A DNA stretch of 54,174 bases, taken from contig NZ_FOGB01000010.1 of assembly GCF_900111095.1 (NCBI RefSeq), positions 124,152 to 178,325 on the forward strand, written 5' to 3'. A program made the translations under genes and the position numbers. Positions 8,441-17,715 of the stretch are shown one piece after another. The DNA is from Amphritea atlantica (GTDB lineage Bacteria; Pseudomonadota; Gammaproteobacteria; Pseudomonadales; Balneatricaceae). Each line of letters begins with the position of its first letter. The first letter of the stretch is position 1. The notes beneath the pieces are model-generated. The model was given only the letters and a program-made list of their open reading frames with translations, did no database searches and was not told where the DNA came from.

Positions 8441-9755
8441 TCTCTCTGTAATCGGTATCGCCTACGGCAGTCTGTTGATGTTAGGGCTGCTGATATTTCT
8501 TCTCCTCACCGGTATGCAGCTGGCGTTCGTCACCGGACTGGTCGCACTGGTGTTCACCATCGGCTGGTTTGGTGTCGATGCGATGCCGCTGATCACCAGC
8601 CGCATGTACAGTTTTGTGAATGGTTACGTCTTTCTGGCGGTACCGATGTTCGTACTGATGGCAGCGCTGCTGGACCGTTCCGGTATCGCTGTGGATCTGT
8701 TTGATGCGATGAAAAAAGTGGGCCGTAAACTGCGCGGCGGAGTGGCGGTACAGACCCTGGTTGTCGCCGTTATTCTGGCCTCAATGTCCGGTGTTATTGG
8801 CGGCGAAACGGTATTGCTGGGAATTCTCGCACTGCCGCAGATGCTGCGTCTGGGCTATGACCGTAAACTGGCGATCGGCACCACCTGTGCTGGCGGCGCT
8901 CTGGGCACCATGATGCCTCCCAGTATCGTGCTGATCATCTACGGTATGACCGCCAGTGTCTCGATTGGTGAACTGTTTAAGGCCGCGTTCCTGCCTGCGG
9001 CGATCCTGGCAGGTTTCTATGTCGCTTATGTACTGATCCGCTGTTATCTCAATCCATCACTGGCACCGTTGCCCAGTGCCGAGGAGATTGCCGCCGATGA
9101 TGAGCGGGATATCAACTATCTCAAAGCGTTGTTCTTCCCGGGCCTGACCGTTGCCATCGTGCTCGGCAGCATCTACACCGGAGTGGCATCGGTGACTGAA
9201 GCTTCAGCACTGGGCGTGGTCGGCATTATGCTGAGTGCGCTGATCCGGGGTGAGCTGAATGCTGAGATGATTAAAGACAGCGCCAAAGCCACCATGCAGA
9301 CCTGTGGCATGATCATCTGGATCGGCATCGGTGCCAGTGCGCTGGTCGGTGTCTACAATCTGATGGGCGGTATCGACTTTGTTGAGTCTGTCATTCTGTC
9401 ACTGAGCGATGGCCATGTGATGACGACGGTGCTGATCATGATGGCGATCCTGCTGGTGCTGGGGATGTTCCTGGACTGGGTAGGAGTTGCCCTGCTGACC
9501 ATGCCGATCTTCGTACCGATCATCACCAACCTGGGACTCGATCCGATCTGGTTTGGCGTCGTATTCTGTCTCAATATGCAGGTCTCGTTCCTGTCACCGC
9601 CATTCGGCCCTGCCGCTTTCTACCTGAAATCGGTTGCCCCCAAAGATATCAGTCTGGGGGAGATCTTCTCTGCCCTGGTGCCCTTTATCGCTTTGCAGGT
9701 AGTGGCGCTGGGACTGGTCATCGCGTTTCCTCAACTGGCGTTGTGGTGGAAATAG
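8433..9755 (+). CDS. TRAP transporter large permease (DctM)
   Basis: The start is at ATG 8433 (MFDLSVIGIAYG) after GGAGAGG, overlapping the end of dctQ. The roughly 440-residue product is a 12-helix DctM transporter. It has the family signatures GTTCAGGALGTMMPPSIVLI and, near the C-terminus, NMQVSFLSPPFGPAAFYLKS. It carries substrate released by the binding protein across the inner membrane with Na+. AGGAGGA just after its stop serves the gluconokinase gene 11 bases downstream, so both are in one operon. Confidence 0.93.
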   Translation: MFDLSVIGIAYGSLLMLGLLIFLLLTGMQLAFVTGLVALVFTIGWFGVDAMPLITSRMYSFVNGYVFLAVPMFVLMAALLDRSGIAVDLFDAMKKVGRKLRGGVAVQTLVVAVILASMSGVIGGETVLLGILALPQMLRLGYDRKLAIGTTCAGGALGTMMPPSIVLIIYGMTASVSIGELFKAAFLPAAILAGFYVAYVLIRCYLNPSLAPLPSAEEIAADDERDINYLKALFFPGLTVAIVLGSIYTGVASVTEASALGVVGIMLSALIRGELNAEMIKDSAKATMQTCGMIIWIGIGASALVGVYNLMGGIDFVESVILSLSDGHVMTTVLIMMAILLVLGMFLDWVGVALLTMPIFVPIITNLGLDPIWFGVVFCLNMQVSFLSPPFGPAAFYLKSVAPKDISLGEIFSALVPFIALQVVALGLVIAFPQLALWWK

Positions 9756-9766
9756 GAGGAGACACG

Positions 9767-10270
9767 ATGAACAAGAAATATATCGTCATGGGTGTTTCCG
9801 GCTGCGGCAAATCGCTGATCGGTGCGTTGCTGGCAGAAAAACTTCAAGTGCCATTCTTCGATGGCGACGATTTTCACCCGCCGGAAAATGTTGAGAAGAT
9901 GCGTCAGGGAAGCCCTCTGAATGATGAGGACCGTCACGGCTGGCTGCAGACCCTGAACCAACTGATTATCAGCGAAGCCAGTCTGGTACTGGCCTGTTCA
10001 GGCCTGAAACCACAATACCGTGAGCTGTTATGCAGCAACAATGATGCCCAACTGATCTACCTGAAGGGCGATATCGAAACCATCTGGTCACGTCATAGCA
10101 GCCGCAAAGGCCACTATTTCAATGGCCGGGAGATGCTCGAAAATCAGTTCCAGCAGCTGGTTGCCCCACAGCCCGGCGAAGCGATTGAAATCAGTATCGA
10201 TCAGTCTGCCGAAGGGGTACTCGCAGATATTCTCAAAGCCCTCGCCATCAGCAGTGAGACGGTCAGCTAA
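9767..10270 (+). CDS. gntK: Gluconokinase
   Basis: Phosphorylates D-gluconate to 6-phosphogluconate with ATP, feeding the Entner-Doudoroff or pentose phosphate route. The 167-residue product starts MNKKYIVMGVSGCGKS (P-loop GxxGxGKS) and has the family stretch FFDGDDFHPPENVEKM followed by GSPLNDEDRHGWL. The start at ATG 9767 is chosen because AGGAGGA lies six bases before it. It is the last gene of the TRAP operon, the strongest evidence that the transporter moves gluconate. No edd or eda gene is present in the window, so further metabolism is encoded elsewhere. Confidence 0.95.
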   Translation: MNKKYIVMGVSGCGKSLIGALLAEKLQVPFFDGDDFHPPENVEKMRQGSPLNDEDRHGWLQTLNQLIISEASLVLACSGLKPQYRELLCSNNDAQLIYLKGDIETIWSRHSSRKGHYFNGREMLENQFQQLVAPQPGEAIEISIDQSAEGVLADILKALAISSETVS

Positions 10271-10278
10271 CGCCACTG

Positions 10279-10313
10279 GATCGGTTAATCAGACTTTGCC
10301 TGATTGACCGATC
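10279..10313 (+). terminator. Long hairpin between gntK and gntR
   Basis: GATCGGTTAATCAG (10279-10292) and CTGATTGACCGATC (10300-10313) form a 14-pair stem with one mismatch around ACTTTGC. There is no T tract. It could end the TRAP-gntK message, and it overlaps the -35 region and spacer of the gntR promoter. Confidence 0.55.
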
Positions 10314-10337
10314 AGGGTAATATGTTACGGGTAACGG
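10296..10337 (+). promoter_or_regulatory. gntR promoter with GntR-type operator
   Basis: TTGCCT (10296-10301), a 16-base spacer and TAATAT (10318-10323) form a good sigma-70 promoter. ATGTTACGGGTAACGG (10322-10337) overlaps the -10 and start site and resembles the two operators at 6666-6703, indicating autorepression by GntR. Confidence 0.75.
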
Positions 10338-10353
10338 AAACTCCGGGCGAATA

Positions 10354-11361
10354 ATGACAACGAAGAAAAAAAGACCCACCCTGCAGGATGTCGCCGACCG
10401 GGTTGGCATCACCAAAATGACCGTCAGTCGTTACCTGAAAAAACCTGAACAGGTCTCGGTTGCTCTGCATGAAAAGATCCAGAGCGCACTGGATGAACTG
10501 GGTTATATTCCCAATAAAGTGCCGGATATGCTCTCCAGTGCGAAGAGCCATGCTATCGGTGTACTCGTTCCCTCGCTGACCAACCAGGTTTTTTCCGAAG
10601 TGATCCGCGGCTTTGAATCGGTGACTGAGCCCGCCGGATACCAGACCATGCTGGCCCACTACGGTTATAGCCAGAGCGCCGAAGAGGCACGAATTGCCAC
10701 ACTGCTGGGATATAACGTTGATGGCCTGATTCTATCAGAGAGTGTTCATACCGAGCGGGTGCGACGGATGATCAAAACCGCCGGAGTACCTGTTATCGAG
10801 TTGATGGACTCCGTCTCACCGGCAATTGAGCAGGCGATCGGCTTCGATAACAGCGCAGCAGCGCTTGCGATGACTGAACTGATGATCAGTCGGGGCCACC
10901 ACCACATTGTCTATTTTGCCGCCCGTATGGATGCCCGTACCCGGCTTAAAATAAAAGGCTACGAACAGGCGATGCACAAACACCACCTTGAGCCTTTCAG
11001 TTTGCAGACAGAGGAAGCCTCCTCATTTACCCGCGGCGCATTGCTACTGCGTCAGGCACTGCAACAGCGCCCGTCTCTGGACGGTATCTTCTGCACCAAT
11101 GATGACCTGGCCATCGGCGCTTTCTATGAATGTCAGCGTCAGGGAATACCGGTGCCAGAGCAGATCGGCATCGCTGGTTTTCACGGCCACGATATATCAG
11201 GTGCGATGGTTCCGCGGCTGGCGACGGTGGTTACCCCCCGCGAGGAGATGGGACGACTGGCGGCAGAAAACCTGCTGGCCCGCTTACAGGGCAGCCCCAT
11301 AGCCCGACAGATAATCGATCTTCCATTTCGTCTGGAAGCGGGAGAAAGCCTGCGGCGCTAA
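10354..11361 (+). CDS. gntR: Gluconate operon repressor GntR (LacI family)
   Basis: A 335-residue LacI-family repressor. The N-terminus has KKKRPTLQDVADRVGITKMT and VSRYLKKPEQVSV, with a hinge helix near 50-60, and is nearly the same as Escherichia coli GntR. The core keeps FCTNDDLAIGA and IAGFHGHDI. In the known system gluconate (or 6-phosphogluconate) releases GntR from ATGTTAC-type palindromes. Three such sites occur here, two before the TRAP operon and one over its own promoter. It is transcribed in the same direction as the operon but from its own promoter. Confidence 0.95.
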   Translation: MTTKKKRPTLQDVADRVGITKMTVSRYLKKPEQVSVALHEKIQSALDELGYIPNKVPDMLSSAKSHAIGVLVPSLTNQVFSEVIRGFESVTEPAGYQTMLAHYGYSQSAEEARIATLLGYNVDGLILSESVHTERVRRMIKTAGVPVIELMDSVSPAIEQAIGFDNSAAALAMTELMISRGHHHIVYFAARMDARTRLKIKGYEQAMHKHHLEPFSLQTEEASSFTRGALLLRQALQQRPSLDGIFCTNDDLAIGAFYECQRQGIPVPEQIGIAGFHGHDISGAMVPRLATVVTPREEMGRLAAENLLARLQGSPIARQIIDLPFRLEAGESLRR

Positions 11362-11463
11362 TGCTGAAGTAGTGCCCCCGCCCCCGTTCTACCTCCTGAT
11401 AGGTATTGAATCCCCGGCCGTTACATAAGACGATCCCGTGCTTAATATAAAAGCGGGTGATCT

Positions 11464-13578
11464 ATGAGCTGGACCTCTTTAATACGCAAAATATCCCTGC
11501 CAGTGGCACTGCTACTGGGACTGACCGTCATCATCCAACTGATCATATCCACCCTGCTGATCAACGCCACAACAGAACAGTTGCGTAACACCATCGAACC
11601 GGCCCTGAGTGATGCCGCTCAGGATAAGATGGAAACCTTTGCCAGTGCCGAGAAGTTACGTATAGAAAAACTCTTTACCTCCAACGTACTGGCCGCTACA
11701 GGCTATGCCCGTGATATAGCGTTTCTGCGCACGCAGTTTCGCTCACTCTATATCCCGTCGGATGATGTTCGCCATATTATCAACCAGTATATCGCCGGCA
11801 CGCTGCAGAATAATCCGGATGTCCTCGGCGTCTACGCCGTCTTCCTCCCAAAAGCTCTGGATGGTGCCGATGAAACCCATAAAGGTGAAACCGACCTCGC
11901 CTCCAATGACGCCGGGCGTTTCGCTGTCTACTGGGCCCACAACGCTAAAGGCGAAGCGGTTCAGGAGGTGCTCCCTGAACAGGCGCTCAGCGACACAACC
12001 CCCAGCAGCAGCGGACACCCTTACAATAGCTGGTTTAGCTGTCCTATTGAGCGTCAGGGTCCCTGCATTATCGATCCCTATACCGATGAAGTGGATGGTA
12101 TAAAAACGCTGATGACATCGGTTTCAGTACCGATCTATTTTTCAGACCGTCTGGTCGGGGTAATCGGTATCGATCTGCCGCTGTCGCAGATGCAGGCATC
12201 GGCGCAAGCCTTTGGTCGTAAACTGGCAGAAGGACAGGGCCGGGTGATGCTGATCTCTGCGTCAGACACTCTGGTAGCCGACAGTCAGAATAAAGGCACT
12301 GCCGGACAGAATGTTGCCGAGCTGCTGCCGGACAATGTTCAGCTCAACCAGCCCCTGACGCAACAGGATGATCAGCGCTACACCCTGATCCGACACCTCG
12401 ATCTGAATAAACTGGCCACCTGGAAGCTCTATATTGAGGTACCCACCAGCCATGTTTTGCAACAGGTAGATAGTGTTATCTCAGTACTGAAACAGGGACA
12501 AAACAAACAGACCACCGGGGTTATCATAGCCGGATTGCTGATCGTAGTGTTTGGTTCACTGATCGTCATCTGGCTGGCTATTCGTATTACCAAACCGCTG
12601 CGTCAGGTGACCGATGCATTGGCACAGATTTCCAGTGGCGAGGGCGATCTGACCCAGCGCATAAGAGTGCAATCACAGGATGAGGTCGGCATTCTGGCAG
12701 GACATTTTAACCAGTTCGCCGGTCAGTTAGCGGATATGATACAGAGTATGGCCCACTCCATAAAAGAGGCGCTGCACCGATCCGAACATGCCACAAAGCT
12801 CGCTTTCAAAACCAACGATGATGTGGAACAACAGCAGCAACAGATTGTCATGGTTGCCACCGCGTCGGAGGAGATGTCCCAGTCGTCGGTTGATGTGGCA
12901 AAAAATGCAGCGCACGCCGCCGATGCCTCTCACCGGGCAGAACAAGCCTCGCTGTCGGGGCGGAAATCGATCCAGACGACCACCCATAACATTGAAACAC
13001 TGGCGCAACAGATGCAGGTATCAATGTCCCGGGTTGAGGGGCTGGCCGCTGACAGTGAAAATATTGCTGAAGTGCTGCTGGTTATCCGTTCGGTGGCTGA
13101 GCAGACTAACCTGCTGGCCCTCAATGCCGCAATTGAAGCCGCCCGGGCCGGCGATCAGGGCCGTGGATTTGCCGTTGTCGCCGATGAGGTGAGAGCCCTG
13201 GCGGCACGCACGGCAACCTCTGTCAGCGAGATAGAAATGGTGATAAACAACCTGCAAAAAGCCACCCACTATGTGGTCAGCAGTATCCAGGAAAGCTCTT
13301 CCTTAGCTAAAGACTCCGCCGTTCAGGTACTCGATGCCAGCCAGATGTTTGATACGATCGCCACCGCAGTGGAGGAGATCACCCATCGATCGACCCAGAT
13401 AGCGACCGCAGCCGAAGAACAGAGCATGGTGGCCGGGGATATCAGCCAGACCCTGCAAACAATTCGTACGGTTGCTGAAGAGGTCACCGACCTGGCGAAA
13501 GAGTCGGCGACACTGAGCGATGAGATGACCCAGATGGGCCGGGAACAGAATCAGTTAATCAGCCGGTTTAAGTTTTAA
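11464..13578 (+). CDS. Methyl-accepting chemotaxis protein with dCache sensor
   Basis: The 704-residue product has a membrane helix at about 10-32, a long periplasmic double-Cache-like domain (about 40-340), a second helix (about 350-373), HAMP (about 373-427) and a cytoplasmic signalling domain. The hairpin tip includes [20 protein letters not shown] near residue 560, the CheA/CheW-binding hallmark. Gln/Glu pairs such as [11 protein letters not shown] may be methylation sites. No CheR-binding pentapeptide is seen; the protein ends NQLISRFKF. It lies 102 bases after gntR on the same strand, so a sugar-acid ligand is suggested, not shown. Confidence 0.92.
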   Translation: MSWTSLIRKISLPVALLLGLTVIIQLIISTLLINATTEQLRNTIEPALSDAAQDKMETFASAEKLRIEKLFTSNVLAATGYARDIAFLRTQFRSLYIPSDDVRHIINQYIAGTLQNNPDVLGVYAVFLPKALDGADETHKGETDLASNDAGRFAVYWAHNAKGEAVQEVLPEQALSDTTPSSSGHPYNSWFSCPIERQGPCIIDPYTDEVDGIKTLMTSVSVPIYFSDRLVGVIGIDLPLSQMQASAQAFGRKLAEGQGRVMLISASDTLVADSQNKGTAGQNVAELLPDNVQLNQPLTQQDDQRYTLIRHLDLNKLATWKLYIEVPTSHVLQQVDSVISVLKQGQNKQTTGVIIAGLLIVVFGSLIVIWLAIRITKPLRQVTDALAQISSGEGDLTQRIRVQSQDEVGILAGHFNQFAGQLADMIQSMAHSIKEALHRSEHATKLAFKTNDDVEQQQQQIVMVATASEEMSQSSVDVAKNAAHAADASHRAEQASLSGRKSIQTTTHNIETLAQQMQVSMSRVEGLAADSENIAEVLLVIRSVAEQTNLLALNAAIEAARAGDQGRGFAVVADEVRALAARTATSVSEIEMVINNLQKATHYVVSSIQESSSLAKDSAVQVLDASQMFDTIATAVEEITHRSTQIATAAEEQSMVAGDISQTLQTIRTVAEEVTDLAKESATLSDEMTQMGREQNQLISRFKF

Positions 13579-13668
13579 GACTGCGAACCTTTGCGCTCTA
13601 AAACACCTGAAACCGATCACTCTGGGGGGAAGCAGGGGCTAACCACTCGCGGACACTTGTGACCCGCA

Positions 13669-14322
13669 TCAGTCAATCAGATTATGTTCAATCGCATAGC
13701 GGGCCAAACCCGCCGCTGTCTGAATATCCAGTTTCGTTTTGATGTTCTGACGATGGGTTTCAACCGTCCTGACCGATATATCCAGTTGCCGGGCCGTCGC
13801 TTTATTACTGGCCCCCTGCGCCAGCAGCCGAAGAACTTCCTGCTCCCTGCAGGTCAACGCTTCTTTTAACTCAGAGGCCGGGGCCGGCGTTTGAAAATCG
13901 GTCTGACTAAACAGGGATTGAGACGCCCCCGCGCTAAAATAGGTCGCGCCGCTGTAGACTGTCTTGATAGCGGTAATCAGCTCGTCAGAGGATACATCTT
14001 TTAACACATAACCTGCCGCACCACACTGAATCAGCTTAAGGATATACTCACGACTCTCATGCATACTCAGAATCAACACCCGGACATTGGGTTGTTCAGC
14101 ACGCAGTCGTTCTGTTGCTTCAAACCCGCTCATCACCGGCATGGAGATATCCATCAACACCACATCGGGCTGCACCTCAGCAATCAGCGTCAACGCCTGA
14201 GCACCGTCATTAGCCGAGCCAACAACCTCTAAAGAGGGTTCATTTTCGAGACGCGCAATAATTCCCTCGAGAACCAAAGGATGATCATCGACTAACACAA
14301 TGCGGATTTTTTCAGTGCTCAT
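13669..14322 (-). CDS. NarL/LuxR-family response regulator
   Basis: The start is placed at ATG 14322-14320 (MSTEKIRIVLVDDHPLVLEG) because GGAGGG lies just before it; the longer frame runs back into the kinase gene. The 217-residue product has a receiver domain with acidic pocket D12/D13, phospho-acceptor D58 (VLMDIS) and K near 108. A C-terminal LuxR-type helix-turn-helix follows (about 150-210; LTCREQEVLRLLAQGASNKA). It lies 19 bases after the Cache kinase gene and is presumably phosphorylated by it. Its targets probably include the TRAP operon just upstream. Confidence 0.93.
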   Translation of the reverse strand: MSTEKIRIVLVDDHPLVLEGIIARLENEPSLEVVGSANDGAQALTLIAEVQPDVVLMDISMPVMSGFEATERLRAEQPNVRVLILSMHESREYILKLIQCGAAGYVLKDVSSDELITAIKTVYSGATYFSAGASQSLFSQTDFQTPAPASELKEALTCREQEVLRLLAQGASNKATARQLDISVRTVETHRQNIKTKLDIQTAAGLARYAIEHNLID

Positions 14323-14341
14323 ATACCCTCCTCTGCCATCG

Positions 14342-15700
14342 CTACACCAGAGTGAACCCCGCCCGGATACGGGTGCCGCTTCCGGGCTTACTACGGACAC
14401 TAAAATGACCACTGAGAAGTTCAGTACGCTCGCGCATATTTAGTAGACCGATCCCTTCACCCACATTATCATGCTTGTTAAACCCCTGCCCGTCATCTTT
14501 GATCTCCACCCAGATCATCCCGTCCTCTTTCCAGAGTCTCAGTGCAACGGACGTTGCCTGCGCATGACGTTCAATATTGGTTAATGCTTCCTGGGTTATA
14601 CGATACAGCGTGATCTCAATATCATCGGGTAGCCGTTGCTGCGGCAGATCCAGATGAACTGACACTTTTAACCCGGTGCGTTCGGAAAACTCATCCAGCA
14701 GGCTATGCAGGGCCGATTTCAGCCCCAGATCATCCAACAAAATAGGCCGCAAATCATGGGACAGTCGCCGTACCTCCTGAATCGCCTGATTCAGTGCTTC
14801 ACTGCCTTTACTCAGCTCGATATCTGCTTTGGTGTCATGGGTCTGTAGCTTATTCCGGGCCAGCTCTATGCGAAATTTAACCGATACCATTAACTGATTA
14901 ATGCCATCATGCAGCTCACGGGCAAAGTTGCGGCGCTGGGCGACCTGAAACTGCACATATCGATGTGCCACTTGCCGCAACCGGGCATCCGCCAGCTGCG
15001 AGGCATGTATATTGATCCCGAATCCCAGCAGAGCGATTACTATGACGGTACCCGCCAGAATTGCTACGACGGTCAAAAATGTATTGCGAATATTGTGGGT
15101 CACTTTCAGGCGGGTTGAAGCAACCTCTTTAGAGATATCATCAATATATAATCCGGTGCCCATCATCCAGTTCAGTTTTGGGATCTGCACCACATAACTC
15201 AGCTTATCTTCTAAACCACCCTTGGAGGGTTTACGCCAGATGTAGCGATAAAAACCACCCCCTTCACTCGCCAGCTGAAGCAGATTACGAATCACATATT
15301 TACCATTACGATCCTGCAGGTCATAGAGGTTTTTACCGACCAGTTCCGGCTGGATCGGATGTACCAGATTGACACCCCCGGCATCATACACAAAGAAATA
15401 GCCATCCTCGCCATAGGTCATACTGTGCAGGATCTCTTTAACCTCAGCTTCCGCTTTTTTATCGCCCGGTTCCGCTTCAGCAACGATATGGGCAATGGAT
15501 GTCATCGCTAATTCAACATAGTGCTGTAACTCCTGTCGCTTGGAACGCAGCAGGTTCTCTTCGAATGTTTTAATCTCCTGCTCCGACAGTTGTCGAGCCT
15601 GACTCAGGCTGATAAGCGTAATCGCCACCGTCACCAGAATCAGAGGGATAATGGATAGCAACAGCATCTTTGTTTTCAACGATGTGGCAGGCGTTTTCAT
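14342..15700 (-). CDS. Cache-domain sensor histidine kinase (NarX/DegS-like)
   Basis: The 452-residue product has a membrane helix at about 12-34 and a periplasmic single-Cache domain (about 40-200, with YGEDGYFFVYD and HPIQPELVGKNLYDLQD, typical of sCache_2 organic-acid sensors). A second helix follows at about 205-230. HisKA_3 has ARELHDGINQLM (H near 260), and the ATPase domain has DDGQGF and GIGLLNMRER. It is translationally close to its NarL-type partner and follows a TakP-like TRAP operon on the same strand. It therefore probably senses the carried acid outside the cell. Confidence 0.93.
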   Translation of the reverse strand: MKTPATSLKTKMLLLSIIPLILVTVAITLISLSQARQLSEQEIKTFEENLLRSKRQELQHYVELAMTSIAHIVAEAEPGDKKAEAEVKEILHSMTYGEDGYFFVYDAGGVNLVHPIQPELVGKNLYDLQDRNGKYVIRNLLQLASEGGGFYRYIWRKPSKGGLEDKLSYVVQIPKLNWMMGTGLYIDDISKEVASTRLKVTHNIRNTFLTVVAILAGTVIVIALLGFGINIHASQLADARLRQVAHRYVQFQVAQRRNFARELHDGINQLMVSVKFRIELARNKLQTHDTKADIELSKGSEALNQAIQEVRRLSHDLRPILLDDLGLKSALHSLLDEFSERTGLKVSVHLDLPQQRLPDDIEITLYRITQEALTNIERHAQATSVALRLWKEDGMIWVEIKDDGQGFNKHDNVGEGIGLLNMRERTELLSGHFSVRSKPGSGTRIRAGFTLV

Positions 15701-15771
15701 GCGTTCACAGTCTGATTAATTTAATAGCAACGTTCCTTAAACCTTTCCTGAATACAGGTCAGGGGAAAACC

Positions 15772-15787
15772 GGGGCCTTTCAGCCCC
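15772..15787 (-). terminator. Hairpin between TRAP dctM and the kinase gene
   Basis: On the minus strand GGGGC and GCCCC pair around a six-base loop, followed by GGTTTTCC. It is a probable partial terminator of the TRAP message ahead of the two-component genes. Confidence 0.5.
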
Positions 15788-15799
15788 CTCCAGTGTTTA

Positions 15800-17089
15800 T
15801 TAGGTTAACCCATAAAAACCTGGAAATAACAGAATAGAAACCAGCACCGCCACCTGCATCAGAATAAAGGGCATCACACCGCGATAGATATCGATTGTTC
15901 GCACCTCTGGAGGTGATACCCCCTTAAGATAAAACAGACTGAAGCCAAACGGCGGCGTCAGGAAGCTGGTCTGCAGATTCATCGCAATCAGTATCGCAAA
16001 CCACACCGGCGCAATACCTAGCGCATCCGCTACAGGCGCCAGAATAGGCACAATAATAAAACTGATCTCAACAAAGTCGATAAAGAAACCCAGCACCAGA
16101 ATAGCCAGCATCGACAATATCAGAAACCCGGTTGTGCCTCCCGGCAGATCGGTCAGAATCTCCTCAACGATGTAATCACCACCAGTATAGGTAAAGGCCA
16201 TAGAGAATGCGGTCGCACCCAGCAGAATAGCAAACACCATGGCGGTCACTTTGACGGTTTCAGACGCTGAATCTAACACCATCTTCCAGCTAAACTGACG
16301 ATACAGAGTCGCCAGTATAATAGCCCCTACCCCGCCCAACGCTGAGGACTCAGTCGGTGTCGCGATACCGGCAAAGATAGAGCCCAGCACCACCAGAATC
16401 AGAGTCAGTGGTGGGACAATCGCTATCAACGCCTTAACATACTGCTGTCGCTTACTGCTGCCGTCATTATCCAGAGGTAACGCCGGTGCCTTTTCCGGTT
16501 TAAGCCAGGCGTAAAACAGAATATAGATAATATATACGCCGATCAGAATAAATCCGGGGCCAACGGCTGCTTTAAACAGATCCCCCACGGGGATACCAAG
16601 CACATCACCCAGAATAATCAGAATAATCGAGGGCGGAATAATCTGCCCTAAGGTACCCGACGCGCAGATGGTGCCGCAGGCCAGAGATTTGTCATAGTTG
16701 TATTTCAGCATCACCGGCAACGAGATCAGTCCCATCGCCACTACAGAAGCGCCGACCACGCCTGTCGATGCCGCCAATAACGCGCCCACCAATACCGTTG
16801 AGATTGCCAGACCGCCTCGCACGCCACCAAAGAGCTTCCCCATCGCCTCCAGCAGTTGCTCTGCCAACCGGGTCTTTTGCAGCACAATCCCCATAAAAAT
16901 AAACAGCGGTACCGCCATCAGCGTGGTGTTTTCCATAATGCTCTGAATGCGGAACGGCATAAAGGCAAAAATTTCAGGGCCTTCAGCGAAAACACCAAAA
17001 GCCAACGCGACGCCACCAAACGTGAACGCTACGGGAAAGCCCAGCAGCAACATCAACAACGCCACCGCGAACATCACAATACCAATCAT
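15800..17089 (-). CDS. TRAP transporter large permease (DctM, TakM-like)
   Basis: The 429-residue, 12-helix DctM protein has GTICASGTLGQIIPPSIILI and the C-terminal NLQTSFLTPPFGFSLFYLKG signatures. It begins 12 bases after the dctQ stop. With the DctQ and the TakP-like binding protein upstream it forms a complete Na+-coupled TRAP carrier, probably for 2-oxo acids. A hairpin follows its stop, then the kinase and regulator genes. Confidence 0.93.
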   Translation of the reverse strand: MIGIVMFAVALLMLLLGFPVAFTFGGVALAFGVFAEGPEIFAFMPFRIQSIMENTTLMAVPLFIFMGIVLQKTRLAEQLLEAMGKLFGGVRGGLAISTVLVGALLAASTGVVGASVVAMGLISLPVMLKYNYDKSLACGTICASGTLGQIIPPSIILIILGDVLGIPVGDLFKAAVGPGFILIGVYIIYILFYAWLKPEKAPALPLDNDGSSKRQQYVKALIAIVPPLTLILVVLGSIFAGIATPTESSALGGVGAIILATLYRQFSWKMVLDSASETVKVTAMVFAILLGATAFSMAFTYTGGDYIVEEILTDLPGGTTGFLILSMLAILVLGFFIDFVEISFIIVPILAPVADALGIAPVWFAILIAMNLQTSFLTPPFGFSLFYLKGVSPPEVRTIDIYRGVMPFILMQVAVLVSILLFPGFYGLT

Positions 17090-17101
17090 CGTATACGCCT
17101 C

Positions 17102-17638
17102 TTAATGCTGTGGGGGTTGATAGTTATCTGCCTGACGATTGCCCAGCAGAATATTCAACGATTTCAGGAACATGCCGATGCCGCTGATCAGCATCGCCAG
17201 AAAAGAAAGGGGAATCATCGCTTTAATCAACCAACGATACGGCAAGCCACCCGGATCACCGGAGGTCTCTCCCAAGAGAAAGGACTCTTTAGCGAAATCA
17301 AAGCCATACCAGGCAACCAGTGCACAAAAGGGCATCAACAAAAAAACAGAGCCAAACATATCGATTAACGCTTTGGTGTTCGCCGTTTGACGTTCATAGA
17401 TAAGATCGACCCGTACATGCCCCCCGGTCTTCAGGGCATAGGGCACACCCAGCAGGAATACCGACGCATAGAGATGCCATTCGAGTTCCTGCATGCCGAT
17501 AGAGACATCGTTAAAGAGGTATCGCATGACGACGTCGACAAAGACATTAAACAGCATGACAACAAACAGTACGGCAGAGGTCTTACCTAACAACTCCGAG
17601 AAACTGTTAATCATCTGCTCGAGTCTGATTAATAACAT
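17102..17638 (-). CDS. TRAP transporter small permease (DctQ, TakQ-like)
   Basis: About 178 residues with four membrane helices, the DctQ pattern; MQELEWHLYASVFLLGVPYA is the conserved second-helix stretch. The start is taken at ATG 17638 with AGGAG five bases before it; an in-frame GTG at 17641 directly precedes it and cannot be excluded. It follows the binding-protein gene by 77 bases that hold a hairpin, and precedes dctM by 12 bases. Confidence 0.88.
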   Translation of the reverse strand: MLLIRLEQMINSFSELLGKTSAVLFVVMLFNVFVDVVMRYLFNDVSIGMQELEWHLYASVFLLGVPYALKTGGHVRVDLIYERQTANTKALIDMFGSVFLLMPFCALVAWYGFDFAKESFLLGETSGDPGGLPYRWLIKAMIPLSFLAMLISGIGMFLKSLNILLGNRQADNYQPPQH

Positions 17639-17667
17639 CACAGCTCCTGAAACAGTAATAAAAGCGA

Positions 17668-17690
17668 CCTGACCTGAATAACAGGACAGG
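17668..17690 (-). terminator. Intra-operon hairpin between dctP and dctQ
   Basis: CCTG-A-CCTG and CAGG-A-CAGG pair with one A/A mismatch around AATAA. It occupies the same position as the hairpin in the gluconate TRAP operon, after the binding-protein gene, and probably sets subunit ratio. Confidence 0.55.
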
Positions 17691-17715
17691 CCGTCAATGA
17701 GTTAATGACGCCGAA

